A stretch of DNA of 64,000 nt from Nematostella vectensis. Its lineage: Eukaryota; Cnidaria; Anthozoa; Actiniaria; Edwardsiidae. The stretch is taken from NCBI RefSeq assembly GCF_932526225.1, contig NC_064034.1, positions 18,598,927 to 18,662,926 on the forward strand. The letters run 5' to 3'. The position numbers were made by a program, and so were the translations under genes. Within the stretch, counting starts at the first letter, position 1; every line of letters starts with the position of its first letter. The notes under the pieces were generated by a model. That model was not told the DNA's origin and did not search any database. It saw only the letters and a list, made by a program, of their open reading frames with translations. Of the stretch, positions 21,627-32,960 are shown piece after piece.

Positions 21627-24600
21627 ATGGGGTGCGGCGCATCAAAAACAACTGGTAGGTTTGTTAGGAGAGATTTCGAGATTGCATTTATCGTTGCGTG
21701 CTAGTGGTACGACCCTAAACTGAATAACGAAACACTGCTATAACAATGTATTGAATAGTATAACTAGAAACGTTACAGACAAAGACGTAAAAAAGACTGG
21801 TCTGCGTAGGCGTGGTATAGCTTCACAGAGTACTTTTTCAACCTAATGTTGATTTTTGTAATATCTTGAATGATATGTAAATTCGCACTTAAATTGTTGA
21901 GCATACGAATAGGATTGTAATATATAGTGCAGAATTTTTACTCATAGTGTAAATAGCGATCTTACAACAGGATTTGTTTCTCTCCCTTTGCACAGCCACA
22001 GTAAAAGGCGTGAAAGTCAAGACAGTCAAGTAAGTTCCATCTACTGTATTCAAATATCAGTAAAAAAATTAATTATTCAAAGGGCTTCTCTTTGAGAAAT
22101 GGGTCTGCAAAACAACATACACACTTAAAATACTAAATTTTCATTTTCTGGCGCCATTTGATATATAGGAATAGATTATGCGTTATCTTCTCTGCAAATA
22201 AAAATACCCAAGAAATAACTTATGAACATTTTTCAGGGAATCTCCAGCCTTCCATGAAAAAACAATGTTCTTATTGATATCGTGCCTAATGAAAGAGAAA
22301 AAAATCTAAACTGAATTAAAGACACTATATTTTTATCCAGTAAGAAATTGGTTGTCTCTGACAACTTCCCCGACTTTTCCACGCACAACAACTGGATGGC
22401 TAAATGCATGACAAAAGATGTCTATCAGAGGTTATCAAATTTGCAAACGCCATCAGGCTACACGCTTGACATGGCCATCCAGACAGGGGTGGACAATCCC
22501 GGACATCCATTCATTATGACCGTCGGCTGCGTAGCTGGAGACGAGGAATCGTACGACGTCTTCGCCGACATGTTCGATCCCGTCATTGAGAAGCGGCATG
22601 ACGGTTACAGGAAGACCGACATGCATAAGACGGATCTAAATCCGGACCATCTGATTGGTGGGGACGACTTGGATGAGAAGTACGTCCTGTCATGCCGTGT
22701 GAGGACTGGGCGCAGCATCCGGGGACTTGGTTTGCCGCCGCACTGTACCCGCGCGGAACGTCGGGAAGTGGAGAAAGTTTCAGTTGAAGCGCTTGATTCA
22801 TTGGACGGCGAGTTCAAAGGTATGAGAAAGGATGTAAATGTTAGTGATCTTTTTTATCAAGGTCTTACGGGGGGATGGGCGGAGGATGCCTGAAGGCTCG
22901 GGGTAAATCGGAAAATAATATATAATCGCTTTTATTAACAACTTGCTGTTATTTTTACATATACCCATAGAAGAGGAAAAAAGTGTATAATAGTACATAT
23001 TTTTCCAAAAATATACATTCAATATAAATATCATTGTCAGCAAAGGTACACAACCGGTGTATCTGTGAACATTGTTTGACAATTTCCTTAACTTAAAAGT
23101 TATGCCCGACCTTGAACATTTTATAGATTGAAACTGTCACAAATGGATAAATCAATAAATTCGACTGTTTAACAAATGGCAATTTTAAACGACCAAGCAA
23201 AAACCTGACTTTATGACTTTCATCCAGGTTAACCAGGAAATCGATAATAACATGAGCATCATAAGGGTTATTTACAGATTATAACATGAGCATCATTACG
23301 GTTATTTGCAGATTTTATCAAATTCTGCAGCTTGTCCAAGAAATAATTTTAAAATTGCTCAGTGAACAGCAATAAAACGACAAAGCAAAAAAATGGCATG
23401 AAATTCTCCAATTCTCAATATATAAGCTCAAGATTCCGCATACAAGGAGTTCCCTGGCCAAAAGCTTAATTCCAAATTTTAAAGAAATTTAGAAGATATG
23501 AAATTTAGATATTAGCGAGCAAAGTTGGCTTACTTTCTGATCAGCGCCCGACTTCTCCCTAAAAACGAGGAGAATTTCTACTTTGAACATTTGAAAATTG
23601 CACTTCAAGCCTCATATCTTGAAGACGAATCCATTAGAAAAAAACACTTTTTGTAATGTCGGTTTACATAACATAAAGAAAATCTATGCAAAAAGTTGTC
23701 CCACCCTGAATAACAGGATTATTTTTCTTGCAGGGGTGGGGTGGGGCGTGCCCCGGATCTAGCACGATTTAGGGATTTACTTTTAGTCATAATCCTATTA
23801 ATCTCAAACCTCGTACCTATCTATACAGTCTCAAGCCAAAAAGCGAGTGTTTTTGGGAAAGGACATCCAAACAGATTACGGTGCTTTGAAAATTTCCCAC
23901 CTCTTTCTTTCCCTGATAAATCAAATAGATGAATGAATAAAGAGCTACATTGTCGACATTTTTATTACAATTCTTTCCAAAGGAAAGTACTATCCCCTGT
24001 CTAACATGACCGCGGCCGAGCAAGACCAGCTTATCGACGACCACTTTCTTTTCGACAAACCCGTGTCGCCGCTACTGCTGGCGTCCCGCATGGCTCGAGA
24101 CTGGCCCGACGCCCGAGGGATCTGGCATAATGATAACAAGACGTTCCTAGTGTGGGTGAACGAGGAAGACCACACCCGCGTGATCTCCATGCAAAAAGGC
24201 GGCAACATGAAGGAGGTCTTCACCCGATTTTGCAACGGACTCAACAAGGTGGAGAAGGCTATCAAATCAAAAGGTGAGTGGTGGCAAGCAGACAAGCGAA
24301 CTGAAGGTGTAATGACGTCACAGATAACTGCCTTAAATAAATGGTGAGAGGCCTAGTGATAGGGAAAGGGAGAGGGTGGCATTGCTTCTAGTACGTCTAA
24401 AACAAGTCTTTTTATTTATTGAACTTACACAACAGGGAAGGGCCCCAGGTTAAGTGTGCCCGTCTATAGTCTTAATGAAATAATTATCTCTCGCCAGGTC
24501 GAGAGTTCATGTGGAACAAGCATCTGGGGTACGTCCTGACCTGTCCATCTAACCTCGGGACGGGCCTGCGCGGAGGGGTGCACGTCAAACTTCCCCTTCT

Positions 24601-27600
24601 CAGCAAGGAGCCGCGTTTTGATTCCATCCTTAGGACTCTTCGCCTCCAGAAGCGCGGTACTGGGGGCGTGGACACCGCCTCTACTGACGGCACCTTTGAT
24701 ATCTCCAACCTGGACAGGCTGGGCACCTCTGAAGTCGAACAAGTACAAAAGGTGTGTTTATGGGAGCTAACGCAAATACATTTAGAGAGGGCTCACCTTT
24801 GTCCTGCTCAAGACTGGTAAGAATATTTTTGACGCCATGTGATTTGTACAATTTTATTTAGTTTTTAAAATGATGACAAATATTTGAAATCTCTCCAAAG
24901 AAAGTATGACAATTTGTATGTTTCCTTTGGATGGTAATTTTGCTGTGTTGTGTATTTATGTTCTATGATTGAAAAGACGTATGGTCGTTAATAATAGTGC
25001 TGATGTAAAAGCATTATTGATTATAATGTCAGTGTAAAAGTATCGTCGATTATAATTTCGGTGTTAAAATATTGTTTATTATAGTGTTGGTGTTGGAATA
25101 CTTCTCCTATAATATTGGTGTAAAGGGTGTTCAGAATTTTGGTTGTTATACGACCTTGGTTGCTACGCTGACACGCGATCCGCAATTGAGGCGGGGGAAA
25201 ATCGCTTCCGGTTTAAAAATGGCCGTCTTTTCAAGGCGCGCGCGCGTTTGTTTACAAACTTTTCGCCGGTCAAAAATGTTTCATTTTTCCCCCTTTTGCA
25301 ACAAGTTTTTCGCTCAAATCAATAAGTCCACTCAAACAATCAAAATAACCAGCGCCTGTGAACCTTTTTCCAGTATATCCAACATTGTTAGCGCGGTAAA
25401 ACATCATTTTCCGTGCGATTGCGAGTCTCAAAACAAAACATGGCAGAGAGCGCCGTGCACTAGATTTGTGGATGGCATCCGCGCCTCCAAAAAGTCTGTG
25501 TCACAGCGCATGCGTTAAAAACGACTTCCGGTCGCACAAAAAAAGGGTGAAATGGCACCCAAAATTTTTAAAATCGTGACAATTTTTTGTACGGAAATAT
25601 TGTTTAACCTTTTCTTGTTAAAACTGAGCATGGAATAAGGCATACCGATCAAAATGAAAAACATGCCCAAAATACCCCAATAGCTTGCACATTAATTGGT
25701 CAAAAAATTGATTTTTCAGTATAAGCGTTTTTTTTCTGCTGTAATGACGTCATCCAATGACGTCATCTAATGACGTCGTCAATGTGTAGCCCAATGAATC
25801 ACTAGTCCACTTTCAGTAATTTCAGCAGTAAAAATCTTTTTCTAGCAAATCTCCGGTAATTTAAACTTTCCCTAGAAACCTAACTTCCAAACACCCTTTA
25901 AGCATCGTTGATTATAATGTTGGTGTAAAGGTGTTGTTTATTAAAATGTTGATGTTATAAATATTGCTGGTAATGTCAGTGTTAGTGCATTGCCGATTAT
26001 AATGTTGGTGTTATAGAATTGTTGATTGTAATGCTGGTGTTATAGTAATGTTGATTATAATGTTGGTGTTGTAGAATTGTTGATTGTAATGCCGGTGTTA
26101 TAGTAATGTTGATTATAAACTTGGTGTTATAGAATTGTTGATTGTAATGTCGGTGTTATAGTAATGTTGATTATAATGTTGGTGTTAAAGTATTGTTGAT
26201 TATAACGTTCGAGTAATAGTATTGTTGATCATAAAATTGGTGTAAAGTATTGTTGATTATAATTTTGGTGTTGAAGTATTGTTGATAAAAATGTTAGTGT
26301 AAAGTATTGTTGATTATGTTGTTGTAAAGTATTGTTGATTATAATGTTGGAGTAAAAGTATTATTCATTTTAATATTGGTGTAAAAGTATTGTTGATTGT
26401 GTAAATGTTGGCGTTAAAGGTTATAGACGGTGTCAAGGCTCTGATTGAGATCGAGAAAGCCCTTGAGGCCGGCAAGCCCATTGATGGAATTATTCCCCGA
26501 AAACCCCAAAAGATGCTGGCGTCCAACTTCCCCGACCTCACCAAGCACAACAACTGGATGGCAAAATGCCTGACCCCAGCCGTCTACAATATGCTGAGCG
26601 TCCTAAAGACTCCAACCGGCTACACGCTGGACATGGCCATCCAGACAGGGGTGGACAATCCAGGACATCCGTTTATCATGACCGTCGGCTGCGTAGCTGG
26701 AGACGAGGAATCTTACGACGTCTTCGCCGACATGTTCGACCCCGTCATAGAGAAACGACATAATGGCTATAAGAAGACAGCAAAACACAAGACGGACTTG
26801 AATCCGAGTAACCTTATTGGCGGAGATGACCTGGATGAGAAGTACGTCCTGTCGTGTCGAGTGAGGACTGGGCGCAGCATCCGGGGACTTTGTCTCCCCC
26901 CTTGGTGCAGTCGCGCTGAACGCCGGGAAGTCGAGAAGATCGTAACGTCAGCCCTTGCAGAGCTAGACGGACCCTTAGCTGGGAAATACTATTCTCTCAT
27001 GACTATGACCGAGGCCGAGCAAGACCAGCTTATCGACGACCATTTCCTGTTCGACAAACCTGTCTCGCCACTTCTGCTGGCGTCCCGCATGGCTCGGGAC
27101 TGGCCCGACGCCCGCGGGATCTGGCATAATGATAACAAGACGTTCCTAGTGTGGGTGAACGAGGAAGACCACACCCGCGTGATCTCCATGCAGAAAGGCG
27201 GCAACATGAAGGAGGTGTTCGCCCGATTCTGCAACGGGTTGAACAAGGTGGAATCTCTAATAAAAAGCAAGGGATATGAGTTTATGTGGAATGAGCATCT
27301 TGGCTATGTTCTGACCTGCCCTTCCAACCTTGGGACGGGCCTGCGCGGAGGGGTACACGTCAAACTTCCACTGCTCAGCGCTCGAGACGACTTTGACTCG
27401 CTACTCAAAGCTCTCAGGCTCCAGAAAAGAGGGACCGGTGGCGTAGATACAGCTTCGACAGACGGGACATTCGACATCTCTAACGCGGACCGCCTAGGGA
27501 CATCCGAGGTGGAGCAAGTGCAGACGGTAGTGGACGGCGTTAAGCTGATGGTCGAGCTAGAAAAAGCCCTGGAGATCAACGTCAACGTCAAGAGCTTTAT

Positions 27601-29362
27601 TCACTCGGTCGTCGCTGGGAAGAAAGCTCGCATGATCGTCGAATCGGTCTCAAAGGCGCGTGAAGCCGAGGAGAAGAAGCAATCAAAAAAGAAGCAGAAA
27701 GGCAAAAAGCCAGCTCTACTCTGCGACGGGTTCCCGGACCTGAGCAAGCACAACAACTACATGGCGAAGTTCCTGACACGCGACGTGTACAACAAACTGT
27801 GCAATCTGAAGACACCCTCTGGATTCACCCTCGACGGGGTGATCCAGACGGGCGTGGACAACCCCGGACACCCCTTCATCTTCACCGTGGGGTGTGTGGC
27901 GGGGGATGAAGAGACCTACAAAGTATTTGCTGCACTACTGGACCCCGTCATCGAGGCGAGGCATAACGGCTACCTTAAAGGCGCCAAGCACGTGACCGAC
28001 CTAAACCCTGACAACCTGGTCGGCGGAGATGACCTTGACGCCAATTTCGTCCTGTCATGCCGTGTAAGGACTGGGCGCAGCATCCGGGGACTTGGTTTGC
28101 CGCCGCACTGTACCCGCGCGGAACGCCGGGAAGTTGAGAAGATTACGGTGGATGCGCTGGCGACCCTTGATGGGCCACTTAAAGGTAGAGAATACTCTCT
28201 CTAGTCTGATTCATCATTCCCCTCGTCCTTAAAGCAATAATGTATTGGAACAAACAAAGAATAGGAAGCCTATGTCAAGGATGATGAATCATGTTAATAT
28301 AGTAAAACTGGTTTTCCGTTATTAGCAAGGGAAATTTCACATTTTGCCAAAATAATAGAAGAAAAAAAACTCTTAGCAAAAATACAACAATGGGTGCAAC
28401 TGTTTCTTAAAGAAATTGGTACATCAGTTAGACGATATCTTTCATGATCTCATTAGTGAGTAAAGACGTCATTGCTTTGTCTTTGCTTTAATGCACCCAT
28501 TTCTTTCTGATCATGAAAACAGGCCGTAAAGTAGCAACTATATGATGACGTCCTTTTTATCAATATGCTTCTAATGAGACATTAAACTTTATTCTTTCTT
28601 CAGCCTATTCAATACGCATGTAAAACCAAAACATGCACTCGCTCACATCCTCGGTTATATTTAATTACTTATTAGAGTCGAATGATGAGTTATTCTAGGT
28701 TTTGTGATAAAAATAAATGTACTGTCCTTCTCACAGGAAAATACTATCCGCTGTCCAAAATGACCGACGCAGAGCAAGAGCAGCTGATCAACGACCACTT
28801 CCTGTTCGACAAGCCCGTCTCACCCCTCCTCCTGTCAGCAAGAATGGCGCGGGATTGGCCCGACGCCCGCGGGATCTGGCACAACGATGCCAAGAACTTC
28901 CTAGTGTGGGTGAATGAGGAGGATCACACCCGGGTCATCTCCATGCAGCAGGGAGGCAACATGAGGGAAGTCTTCCATCGTTTCTGCAATGGACTTAAGA
29001 AGATCGAGGACGCCATGAAGGCCAAGGGGAAGGAGTTCATGTGGGATGAGCATCTTGGGTACGTCCTGACCTGCCCATCCAACCTCGGGACGGGTTTGCG
29101 CGGAGGGGTACACGTCAAGCTCCCTATGGTGTCAAAAGACGCGCGGTTTGATGGCATTTTAGAAAAGCTACGCCTCCAGAAGCGCGGTACTGGGGGTGTG
29201 GACACAGCCTCTACTGACGGCACCTTTGATATCTCGAACTTGGACAGGATTGGCTTTTCCGAGGTACAGTTGGTGCAGAAAGTGATTGACGGGGTCAAAA
29301 TACTGGTTGAGATGGAGAAGAAACTTATGGCTGGACAATCTATTGACGAGCTCATGCCTTGA
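21627..29362 (+). CDS. three-domain flagellar-type creatine kinase
   Basis: Transfers phosphate between creatine phosphate and ADP, buffering ATP along a flagellum. Seven exons fit in phase: 21627-21654, 21996-22029, 22341-22819, 23983-24273, 24498-24751, 26420-28184 and 28737-29362 (TGA), giving 1158 aa. Three full phosphagen-kinase domains lie at about 30-390, 398-755 and 798-1158. Each keeps the creatine-kinase-type active site [13 protein letters not shown] (Cys293, Cys662, Cys1063), the VNEEDH loop and [10 protein letters not shown], so all look active. The N-terminus MGCGASKTT has Gly2 for myristoylation, Cys3 for possible palmitoylation and Ser6. Sea-urchin flagellar creatine kinase is likewise a myristoylated three-domain protein. 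Domains A and C share an intron after the conserved FKG/LKG, and domain B is intronless, which suggests intron loss. A lysine-rich linker (about 756-797) precedes domain C. Mitochondrial or single-domain isoforms are excluded by the fusion. Exons 1-2 are the least certain. Confidence 0.95.
22820..23982 (+). other. intron 3 of the creatine kinase gene
   Basis: The donor GGTATGAG and an acceptor ending CCAAAG bracket 1163 bp. Small open frames within it show no domain. Confidence 0.8.
24752..26419 (+). repeat. intron 5 with a 28-29 bp minisatellite
   Basis: Units of the type GTTGATTATAATGTTGGTGT, each followed by about nine more bases, fill about 25000-25120 and 25905-26405. The two blocks are one array split by a 772 bp insertion at 25125-25896. 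Unit length drifts between 25 and 30 bp. The last unit reaches the acceptor of exon 6 (GCGTTAAAG), so the splice acceptor itself is derived from, or embedded in, the repeat. Confidence 0.85.
25125..25896. mobile_element. 772 bp Harbinger-like non-autonomous transposon inside intron 5
   Basis: It interrupts the minisatellite cleanly. The left end GGGTGTTCAGAATTTTGG and the reverse complement of the right end GGGTGTTTGGAAGTTAGG agree at 14 of 18 positions. TAA lies close outside both ends, as in the 3 bp TWA target duplications of PIF/Harbinger elements. No transposase is present. The interior is richer in CpG than the intron around it. Confidence 0.6.
28185..28736 (+). other. intron 6 of the creatine kinase gene
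   Basis: The donor AAAGGTAGAG and the acceptor TTCTCACAG give a phase-1 intron at the same protein position as intron 3 in domain A. Confidence 0.85.
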
Positions 29363-29756
29363 TAAACTGAATGTGACGATCAATTATTCTTTTTTCATTG
29401 TACAGAAATCGAGTGTTGTTTTCTATCAGAAAACATAGTCTCAATACACACAGAAATTGCAGTATGAATCATGCCTTTTCATGAAAACATCTCATAATAC
29501 AAATCCTTATTATATCAAACTCATGCATTAATGCTTTTTTATACTCTTCACGCGATGTACGGATAGGATGGAGTATCTAAGTGCAATCTTGATTTTGTAT
29601 CAAAAGGTTATAACAGTATTACAGGATACCGTAAGATATCTTAACATTAATTTGTGTAAGATATGGCGGATATAATACCAAGACAGGAATAATCTGATAG
29701 TTGGCTGGAATAAAAATAAAACAATATACTTCTTGTAGTACTAGTCCTTTCGAGAA
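29363..29756 (+). promoter_or_regulatory. 3' flank of creatine kinase with AATAAA
   Basis: An AATAAA at 29709-29714, about 350 bp past the stop codon, is the best polyadenylation signal candidate. Nothing else is seen. Confidence 0.4.
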
Positions 29757-30045
29757 TTATGTGTGTGTAGGGTCCGGGAGGAGGCTGTGTAGGGAGAGGT
29801 AAAGTGTGGGGGTCAGGGGGGGAGGGTGTGTGCGTAGGTTTAGGAGGGGTGTGTGTAGGGAGAGGTAGGGTGTGTGTGTAAAGGGTCAGGGAGGAGAGTG
29901 TGTGTAGGGTCAGGGGGGAGGGTGTGTGTAGGGTCAGGGGGGGAGGGTGTGTGTGTAGGGTCAGGGGGGAGGGTGTGTGTGTAGGGTCAGGGGGGTAGGG
30001 TGTGTGTAGGGGGAAGGAGGGTGTATGTGTGAATGGGAGGAAGGG
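29757..30045. repeat. G-rich ~22-26 bp minisatellite
   Basis: Irregular repeats of GTGTGTAGGGTCAGGGGGG with GGGG runs on the plus strand. Four or more G-tracts within short distance could form G-quadruplexes. Confidence 0.85.
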
Positions 30046-30643
30046 TGTTCTTATCTCCAGAGAATAACTCGACCTTCCCTTTAACTCGAATATTGTTAGA
30101 CAATCCTGGTAGAGTCAATGTCAGAACAAATTCGCATCTTTAAATTTTAGACGTTTAATGAATCATAGAAGGCAAAGTACAATAGCGATAGCATAATTTA
30201 GCATCATTTTTCTTTTTAAAGGATCAATGACATCTTGTTTGTAAATTGTCACACTTCAGAACCAGCGCTGTGCAAGGCATTCCGTGTAAATCATTATGTA
30301 TCAATTATTTACGATTAGATCGATAACCAGTTTTGGTTTATTTTTCCCTCGATCGATCGACTATTTATCTGTTTTTATCGCTTCATACTGTTCTAAACTC
30401 GGAATTGCGCCTTAAAGGGGGTTGTATTTTAGCATTTGTATTATAAACATTCTTCTGGACCTGACTGTTTTTTTTTTCTTTGTACGGAGCTCCGGAGCGT
30501 GCGTTCGCGTTCAAAGAACTACAAAACTGTTACCTTCTTGTGATCGCTACTTGGTGAAGAGCTAAGTAGTATTTTCTTGTCATGACGCTTGGTGTTTGTT
30601 GTCTTGAAGACAGAATCGGGTAAACTGAAAGTCCGAGACCCAT
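30046..30643. other. 3' flank of the GPCR gene
   Basis: No gene. Contains CGATCGATCGA near 30351. Confidence 0.4.
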
Positions 30644-31486
30644 TCATCGACGGCGAAGCGATTTGAGCGCGCGCTGGAAATCTTCCTTAAAGAAGGTAAA
30701 AAGCAAAGGATCCACTAATGATGTTGCATACTTCAAATAGAGAAACATAACGGTAAGCCAGAACGGAATGTCGATTTCGAATTTTAAGTCATCTAAGATT
30801 GTTAGAACGAAGTATGGGAACCACCCAACGGCAAAACACAGCGCCATTACGAAGTACACAGTGACCGCTTTCCGCTCGTTTTGTTTGTATTTTTTGTTCG
30901 AGGAAGGAAGACAGACGGCATGGTGTCCGGAAAGTTTCTTCCGTCGCATCTTTCCTCTCTTTATTATCAAAAACATACTCGTGTAAGCCACCATGATCGA
31001 AATGAACGGCAAAACTACAAGGACAACAAGCACTGTTATGTCATAGGTGAGATAGATCTCGCTCGCTCTTGGGTGGTTGCTCCATGTCGTTTGTGCTAAT
31101 GCGCTTATTAGCGCCAACAGCCAGATAAGCACCACCACTATAACCACACGGCACTTTGTAACGACGCTACGATGTCTGAACGAGTTGACGATCTTGAAAT
31201 AACGCTCCCGCAATGCGGTTGTTAGGTGGAGAATAGTCGAGATAGCAAGAAACCTCATTCCTACGCATACAACCTCATCATACACGCTCATGGAACTGCA
31301 TGCTATCAACAGGGGAATCGCCAGCAAGCCGGACATACAATCAGAGAACGCCAAGCTGGCCAGTATATAGTTAGCCTTGACACGCAAAGAGGACCTTCGC
31401 CAGAACAGGAAAAACACGGTGACATTAGCCGCGACGATCAGGAGGCCAAGCAAGGCGAGGAAACCAAACACTAGGCGAGTCACCAT
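30644..31486 (-). CDS. class A (rhodopsin-like) G-protein-coupled receptor, intronless
   Basis: A 280-residue single-exon protein with seven hydrophobic segments, near 5-29, 38-62, 73-97, 113-132, 146-175, 208-231 and 241-265. Class A landmarks are visible: Asn21 in TM1, Asp49 (LAFSD) in TM2, Cys74 at the top of TM3, ERY at 94-96 in place of DRY, Trp122 in TM4, Pro160 in TM5, GWFP at 221-224 in TM6, and DPLLF at 259-263 as an NPxxY variant. It should sit in the plasma membrane and couple to G proteins; the ligand is unknown. The second extracellular loop (TTWSNHPRASE) has no cysteine, so the usual disulphide to Cys74 cannot form. The N-terminal tail is only about four residues. The C-tail is short and basic. 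Intronless GPCRs are usual in cnidarian expansions. Confidence 0.88.
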   Translation of the reverse strand: MVTRLVFGFLALLGLLIVAANVTVFFLFWRRSSLRVKANYILASLAFSDCMSGLLAIPLLIACSSMSVYDEVVCVGMRFLAISTILHLTTALRERYFKIVNSFRHRSVVTKCRVVIVVVLIWLLALISALAQTTWSNHPRASEIYLTYDITVLVVLVVLPFISIMVAYTSMFLIIKRGKMRRKKLSGHHAVCLPSSNKKYKQNERKAVTVYFVMALCFAVGWFPYFVLTILDDLKFEIDIPFWLTVMFLYLKYATSLVDPLLFTFFKEDFQRALKSLRRR

Positions 31487-32789
31487 GGGAGGGAAAAATC
31501 TCCAGAGAAACCGAACTCTTCCGTGGACCCAGGACAGTGGAATTCGAAGAGAAGTTACAAACAGTTAAACAGGCTTTTACGCGCGTGCTTTGGTTACGTG
31601 ACACCATTATACTTGAAGAGAAAGTGGGGGAATTAGGACCACGGAATTAGAGGACTACGGAGATCTTGAGTAGTTGGTAATTTCTGAGGATAGAACACAA
31701 AAAGAAACATCTGTCATTCGCACGGAACACAAAATTATTCATTTATGAATAAAGTAGAGATGGAAAAATGAGATTTAAGATAAAATAACTAATTCTGTGG
31801 TTAAATGGTGGTATATTAAACTTCCATGTTTTATGTGGAAAGGGAATGGGATAGAGAACTAGGATAGGGAATAAGAATAGAGAATTAATTACTTTCTTTG
31901 ATGAAACAATGTTGTTAAACCACTCTGTTAGGTGAGTACCCGGCTGAAGGTATATTAATAGAGAGAAGCGCTCACGTAGTGTGGATTTGCTGGGCGGGGT
32001 GCGCAGTCTAACCCTATAGACGTCACATGGAAAAAGTGAAATAATAGACGATTCTTCAATAAGGGATGACCCACTTTTAACGGTCAAGCGAGGGGGGAGG
32101 GGTACGCATCTTACTACCCCCCTATTTACGTGCCAGAGAAGACATCGAATATATCAAAAGAGAATAAAAGCTTATTTCCTCTATAAATTATTTACTGGGT
32201 TTTTCGAAAACGGTGTTAAATGTTTAATTTTACTCATTCATCAGTTAAAACCACAGCAGATACATTTGAAGTATGTATCCCCATCTTAATCGGATCATTA
32301 AAAACGGAATGATGAAAATGATATAAAACGGGTTGGGTGATATTGCTGGGCCGGAAAGTTGATAAGAGAGAAGCTGAAGAAATTACGGAAAGGTAAACAA
32401 CGTAATACCCACCCGTTTCCAGCTTAAGATAGAGACATTAAGCACATTTGGTGCCTGGGAGATTGCATAACAAGTGTACATTGCTTATGACATTTTATGC
32501 TATTTGGTTTTTTTGCTCGTTATTGTATTTTTGGCTGCGAACCTTGTATTGGATAGACGCAACGTGAATTGGCAACATAAAACGCTGTTACATAGACTGA
32601 AAGATTTGTTTACAAAAAAACATCAGGCATGTTGTGCGTTTGCTAGGTAGTATTCAATTTTGTAGCGAGAACTCGGTAGCTTGATTAGTTTATTCATTTA
32701 TTGAATAACAAAGACACCATCTAGGCCATCACTCCATTTTTATCTTTTTACATGTTTACATCCTACTACAATCCCTTTATAGCCGTCAT
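31487..32789. other. 5' flank of the GPCR gene
   Basis: No supported gene. Open frames on the plus strand over 30.8-31.6 kb are shadows of the GPCR. Confidence 0.4.
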
Positions 32790-32960
32790 TTGTCATCCTA
32801 GCAAAGACCTAGTGCGAAAAAAGCATCCATTTCCATAGGCTGATTTGGCAAAAGTGTTGCGATATCTTCGATCGAAATTGGAAAATAACGTATAAAACTT
32901 TATTTTTAGATGGTAATTTCGAAATTTCTTCAAGTAATTTGTCTTCCAAATTTGAATGAA
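32790..32960 (+). repeat. dispersed repeat family C, copy 1
   Basis: CCTAGCAAAG, then AAGCATCCATTTCCAT, GCTGATTTGG and AACTTTATTTTTAGATGG. The same order is found at 39563-39760 and 41232-41400. Confidence 0.7.

Noticed and set aside
22348-22893. Reading the creatine kinase exons as separate arginine kinase genes
   Set aside because: Splice sites and phases join all exons into one frame. Active-site residues (TCPSNLGTG) are of the creatine kinase type, not arginine kinase.
26405-28204. A stand-alone 599-codon kinase gene
   Set aside because: It begins in the middle of domain A's C-terminal end and stops in the middle of domain C. It is exon 6 of the larger gene, with the real borders at 26420 and 28184.
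29757-30045. CRISPR-like array
   Set aside because: Units are contiguous and irregular with no spacers, and the genome is animal. It is a minisatellite.
30768-31568. Plus-strand ORFs across 30.8-31.6 kb
   Set aside because: They are antisense shadows of the GPCR, with no domain content.
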